Positions 59,301 through 64,000 of a DNA stretch of 64,000 bases are shown here, piece after piece (within the stretch, counting starts at the first letter, position 1; each line of letters opens with the position of its first letter). This stretch comes from Selaginella tamariscina (Eukaryota > Streptophyta > Lycopodiopsida > Selaginellales > Selaginellaceae). The DNA is taken from the NCBI GenBank assembly GCA_003024785.1, contig PUQB01000020.1, positions 124,001 through 188,000 on the forward strand, written 5' to 3'. Position numbers and translations under genes: made by a program. The notes under the pieces are model-generated. The model was not told the origin of the DNA, searched no databases, and worked only from the letters and a program-made list of their open reading frames with translations.

Positions 59301-61464
59301 ATTGGTGAATATGCATATTTATATTTATTTTGTTCTTATTAGGTTATTGGTGCCTTACTTTTATATTAATAGCACCTATAAAATCAAAACTCAAAAAGAG
59401 TGACTACACATGGAAAGTTCTTAGAAATGAATGAAAAAATGAAATTAATTATTTCTTCATAAGAAATATTTTTTATTAACTTATAAAAGATTTTACTTAT
59501 AAAAGAATTTAAATATGCTTTAAAATGAGTATGCAAATATGCTTCCTAATATATGCTTTAAAATGTGCCCCATTTAAAAATGTACCCTTTTAAAATTAAG
59601 TTAGTTAGGGGTAGGTTAGTAAAATGGGAATATAAATAAATTATTAATTAATACTTAAGTTTTAATATGTAATTCACTAGAGGTGATCATGTATGTCTTT
59701 ATAAAACCTTCCTTAAACATATACTTAAGACTCAACACTCCCACTTAAAATACACACATGTGCTTAGTAAAACAACCAACCCATTAGTATTAAACCCATG
59801 TCACATTCTCAAAAGTATGTGCTTTATGTGTTTTACCATATAACATCCCAGAATATGCTAATTTTGGTTTTAAAATATGTCTTAAAATATTTTAAGCAAT
59901 ATATTAAGGTGTATGAAGATTGGTGATCTATATGAGTTTTCAAAATGTTACATATTGCTTCAGCGTGAAAAATGGTACATGACTCAAAAAGCTATAAATT
60001 TAATTTATTTTTAAAACTACAATATTAACCTTGTTTTGATAAGGTTCAAATTCGTAATTTTTAAGTGATGCAGTTTTAAAATTATAATATTAACTTTATC
60101 TAATAAAGTTTAAATTTGCAATTTTCTTAATTATACACTATCATCCGGTATTAAGGATAATGCATGGCCCAAAAAATTGTGAGTTTAAACCTTTTTAATA
60201 TGAAAAAAAATCAAATTTGTAATTTTAAGTTATTTTAAAGAATTAACTTTTTAAATAATACACCATCAACGTTACATGGCCTATAAGGTTAAGAATTTTA
60301 TATTTTTTTTTAATGTACAATATTAATATTGCCCTAGTGATGACTTTGCATGGCCCATAAGGTTACAATATTAATCTTTTCCTAACAGATTCGATTTCAC
60401 AACCTTACGGGTTTGCACAATCCTCGATACCAAAGACGATGCATGACTTAAAAAGTTGGGAATTTAATTTTTTTTCTTTAAAATATAATATTAACAATCC
60501 TCAACACCAAGAACAATGACCTTAATAAAATTCAGACAATTTGTTTAATTAACTAGTCAACCCATAAAATTATACACAAATTTATATACATACATATATA
60601 TGCATATACACACACATAAGATTGTATAATATCCATAACTTCAAAAGCTTTTATATATGTTCAAGTGCATATACACGAACATGTATTACAACACAAAATT
60701 AGTTAAGTCGATTCTTTACTTATAACGAATTTTTTAAAATTAAGTCATAAAACATTTTGAGTAAATATGTTTCTTTTTTTTATATAAAAGAAACTTTATA
60801 ATAGTAATAAAGAGTTGTTGAATTGTTATTCATGAATTATTAATCATTATTGTGTAAATTTAGGTTTATATATGTTTTTATTAAGAGTTAATTATTCTCA
60901 ATGTCAAGGAGCATAGTTAGCATCGTACGTTTCATACACCATATTCATACGTGATAAATGCATATGCATAAGTACGATTAACTTGTCATATGCATTATAC
61001 GTGAATATAAATAAAAAACCTAAAGAAACTTTAAAAAACATAATGTTCCTGTAAACTATGAAGTAACAATAACAAATGCCCGGTTGAAACTCTTCCGTGT
61101 GCAGCAAAATAATTCACACGTATGAACGACATTCCTTAACAGACATCACATGTTAAGGTGTCATGCACAAATAGAGTGAAAGTGCCATTGTTCTTTTGGA
61201 AGGGCTACGAGGTGTGGATGTAGATAATGAAGAAAGATCCAATGTGCATAGGTAACCGACTGTCTAAAGTTTATTAGGGTTTAGTAAATAGGGTCTGTCG
61301 TTTGCATGCATATAAAAAATGTATTATACACATGTGTATGTCTAGAAGAATTATAAAATATGTATAATATAGTTATGTAACAAGTCGTGAACGTAGATTT
61401 CACAAAACTGTACCACAGTACACAAACTTTAGCACGCCATTTGGCCCAATCCGATTGACCACAT
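59301..61464. other. AT-rich intergenic region
   Basis: Low-complexity AT-rich DNA. The words TGCATGGCCCATAAGGTTA, or close forms, recur at about 60162, 60276 and 60349, spaced unevenly, which suggests old internal duplication. No gene is supported. Confidence 0.55.
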
Positions 61465-62688
61465 AGAAGGACGGGTTGTCGGCCATGCCTTTGCCTACGG
61501 ATGGGGAATCCAGTACCACCTCGATACCCAATCATTTCGAGGTGAGCCTTTGGACAGTTGTGGACTCCCTATGGCACCCGCCGAGAACAACCTCGCTGCC
61601 GGTTGTGGAACGAAGAGATGCAGTGTGGAAATGACCCAAAGTATCGCTCCACTTGTGCGTCCACCTAGAAGAACGTTTCCTAGTAAGAATGGAAACACAC
61701 GCACGCACGCACGCACCTTGGAAAAGAATCTTGTGAGCAGTGGCATGGAGCAAGACCACAATGTTCTTGGGGTTTGCGTACTCCCGGAGCAAGTCGGAAG
61801 AAGGGTGTGTCGACGTCCTTGCTTGTCGAATGTGATTCCTGATGTCTTAGTTCCAATGACGTATTCGTAGGTGAAACCGTATTGAGGTCCCAGTCCGACT
61901 TCCAGTAGCGCCCCACGGACGGCTTCTTTCAGTGCGCTGTAGTTTGTCGGAGCAGACGCGACCACGAATAAGAGTCGTTCACCAAGTCGAGATCTAGCTT
62001 CAGAAACTCACTGTCAGCACGGTTGTATACTGCTCCGTTTATAGAGCTCCCGCCTCCCAGCACGTTCGGACGGATGTTCTGAACTCCGTCGTCCGAAGTG
62101 AAAGCACAGTAATTTTAATTAGTTAAAATTTTTGTAAACTAGTTTGTCAATATCAGTTAAATTTCTCAATTCTGAATATTCCGGTAGAATATTGTTTTAC
62201 CGGTTAATATTTCCTGTTACAGAGTTCTGTGGGCAAGTTAAGTCATGGCGAATCTTTAAGTCAAGCCAGAATATTTTAATGTTTATGAAGAATATACTAA
62301 TCGGAGATTTACGAATTAAATCTGACCAGTCATAATTACAAGGTGCAAATTATGCATCCAATTTCTAAACGGAAGCATAATTAATAAACAACCGGAAACG
62401 CTGGTTCTGCGAGTATGTTCCGCCGGGGAACGCAAAGGTGGATCCAGAGTTTTCTATGCGGGTGATGTTCGGATTAATATACTGGTTGCCTCCTCTCTCT
62501 AGCACGAGTACTCTGTAGCAGTGCGAGAGCGTGGCTGCCAGTGCACAGCCTGCGGTTCCCCCGCAGACGATGATGTAATCGAACTTACGACTCAGTGTTG
62601 TGTTGTGTGCTTCTCTGAATGAAAGGCTCTCTGTGCTCAAAACTGAGCGTAACAAGAATGTAATGCAGCATATCCAAGCCTTCAACAT
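61465..62688 (-). pseudogene. Truncated, interrupted HOTHEAD-like GMC copy
   Basis: Inverted duplicate of the gene at 55908. From the ATG at 62688 it reads [40 protein letters not shown] (first Gly of the FAD motif replaced by Cys) and [18 protein letters not shown]. It is then interrupted by 295 bp (62106-62400) and resumes with SDDGVQNIRPNVLGGGSSIN to YGFTYEYVIGTKTSGITFDK, with frame breaks. The intron matching intron 1 of the intact gene is still present (about 61674-61715), so this is a DNA-level duplicate, not a retrocopy. Homology stops after GMADNPS near 61465. The whole substrate/catalytic C-terminal half, including NYHYHGGC, is missing. It cannot make a working enzyme. Confidence 0.9.
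62106..62400. mobile_element. 295-bp AT-rich insertion in the GMC pseudogene
   Basis: Defined by comparison with the intact copy: coding similarity stops at ...GTGAAAGC and resumes at CTGGTTCTG. The flanking words GAAAGC and GAAACG could be a degraded target duplication. The insert has no coding content and no clear terminal repeats, so its class is unknown. Confidence 0.55.
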
Positions 62689-62803
62689 TGTTGTCGTTAT
62701 ACAATTCCAAGTTAAGACTGAGGATTTTATGTGCAGACTAAACGTGTGACCAAGTATAGTGCATGCGTGTGATACACACACACATGTATGTGTGTATATA
62801 TAT

Positions 62804-62851
<48 letters not shown>

Positions 62852-63398
62852 GGAGAGAGAGAGAGAGAGATGCAATCTTTGACATTATTGAAGTATATCA
62901 ATACGTCGCCATGCATGTACAAGCCCCATCCAACATTCAAGAGTGACAATTTCAAAATTGAAATTTTATTTCTTTGCATATCTTGGACCTGATCTTAGAC
63001 GATTTATACAGATCTTTTTTATTTATTTTATAGGCTCATTCACTATTAACACTGCCCAATTTATGATAATTTAAAAAAGAAAAGCGTTTTCTCCACTTAA
63101 AATCAAAATAGTATAAAAGCTGTATATTATCCGGTTCATATGTGTCGGATGTTAAGAATATTCTATATATGTAGCTAATTAGGGGAAAAAAAGTTTAAAG
63201 AATTGATAATTTAAATAATTTAACAAGGAAATTTAAAAATTAAAATGATTTAACATATATAGCTATATAAAATATATATAAACACCGTTCTTTAATAATA
63301 CAAAAGAAGTAACCACCATATTTAAAGAGAAATGTATTTATAAATACTTAAAAGTAATTAATAATATATGTTAATTTTAACCTTTAACAACTTAATAA

Positions 63399-63459
<61 letters not shown>

Positions 63460-64000
63460 CATAATCATATCTATGTGTATATATGTGATTTATTTATTTA
63501 TATATTTTATTTCTCATCAATAATACTTTGTTATTTGTGAGTGTGTGTTTAAAATTCATATTTATGAAGTAAATTAGGTTTAAGTATATTTTCACGTACG
63601 CTTGTAATTTGAGCAATTATATTCTTAAAGATTTTTTTTATATCTTGGAAATAACATTTGATTGAAAGATTTCTATAGGGTCTGTAGTGACTACATATTT
63701 TAACTTATATACATCTTTAGTTAGCTTTAAAAATTATATTTTATATAGATGTTTATAATATTAATTAACTATAAATTTAAGGAATTCTTATAATTAACTA
63801 TAAATTTAAGGAATTCTTAAAATAATATGTTCTTATATTTTAACAACATTTTTGTTAAATGCAAAATCTCACAACAAATACTGTTAGTAATATGGTTAAC
63901 TCTAACACATAGAAAATCACACATTAGGTATTAAAAATGTCAAACATCAAATTTAAAGAGTACCATTGCATATTCTATGTAGTAATCATATAACATTATA
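62689..64000. other. AT-rich flank with microsatellites and direct-repeat block
   Basis: (GA)n at 62807-62870 and (TA)n at about 63401-63457. About 62870-63960 is a direct repeat of 57990-58900. A short local duplication (TATAAATTTAAGGAATTCTT) occurs at about 63770 and 63799. No gene. Confidence 0.7.

Noticed and set aside
61465-62688. Functional second HOTHEAD-like gene
   Set aside because: It lacks the C-terminal catalytic half, carries a 295-bp insertion and several frame breaks, and has Cys in the FAD glycine motif.

Overview
The window is nuclear DNA from a land plant or a close streptophyte relative. It has (TTTAGGG)n-type repeats, multi-exon genes with short GT-AG introns, and plant gene families: a GH9 endoglucanase, the 20S proteasome beta-3 subunit, a GTE-type BET bromodomain protein, a plastid-type aminopeptidase P, COP9 signalosome subunit 3 and a HOTHEAD-like GMC oxidoreductase. 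A seed-free plant is suggested by the DUF7869 transposase-like gene and the ParB-domain gene, but this is inference only. Nothing here identifies the species. Several conserved genes carry single-base indels. In the proteasome gene, restoring one base gives exactly the 204-residue family length, so many of these breaks are probably consensus errors rather than gene death.

Layout. 1-9.3 kb holds three host genes: GH9 (minus, runs off the left edge), PBC (minus) and GTE (plus). 10.1-12.3 kb is a decayed hAT transposase. 13.6-26.9 kb is the most unusual region. An intact DUF7869 gene points left and a ParB-fold/methylase-like gene points right. Between them lie two arrays of an 18-bp palindrome, GGCGGGATTAATCCCGCC (over 35 recognisable copies, mostly 42-46 bp apart). 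The arrays are separated by AT-rich DNA, short telomere-type repeats and about 385-bp tandem repeats. Another palindrome copy lies in an intron of the ParB-type gene. The two outer genes appear to share an N-terminal domain. The right-hand gene seems to continue in phase into exons for an FCP1/NIF-type phosphatase domain.

27-44 kb is a three-layer retrotransposon nest. A decayed Ty3/gypsy pol gene (minus) is split by a solo LTR in the opposite orientation and by a large non-autonomous LTR element. A second member of the same non-coding family is inserted in one LTR of that element, with a CCAAA target-site duplication.

45.9-57.6 kb holds four more host genes: aminopeptidase P (minus), an acidic CHZ1-like protein (minus) head-to-head with CSN3 (plus) across 133 bp, and an intact HOTHEAD-like gene (plus). 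57.6-64 kb is AT-rich, with an inverted, truncated and interrupted copy of the HOTHEAD-like gene and dispersed AT-rich repeats. The host genes are housekeeping or cell-wall/cuticle functions with no joint pathway. The only group that looks like a functional unit is the 13.6-26.9 kb block.
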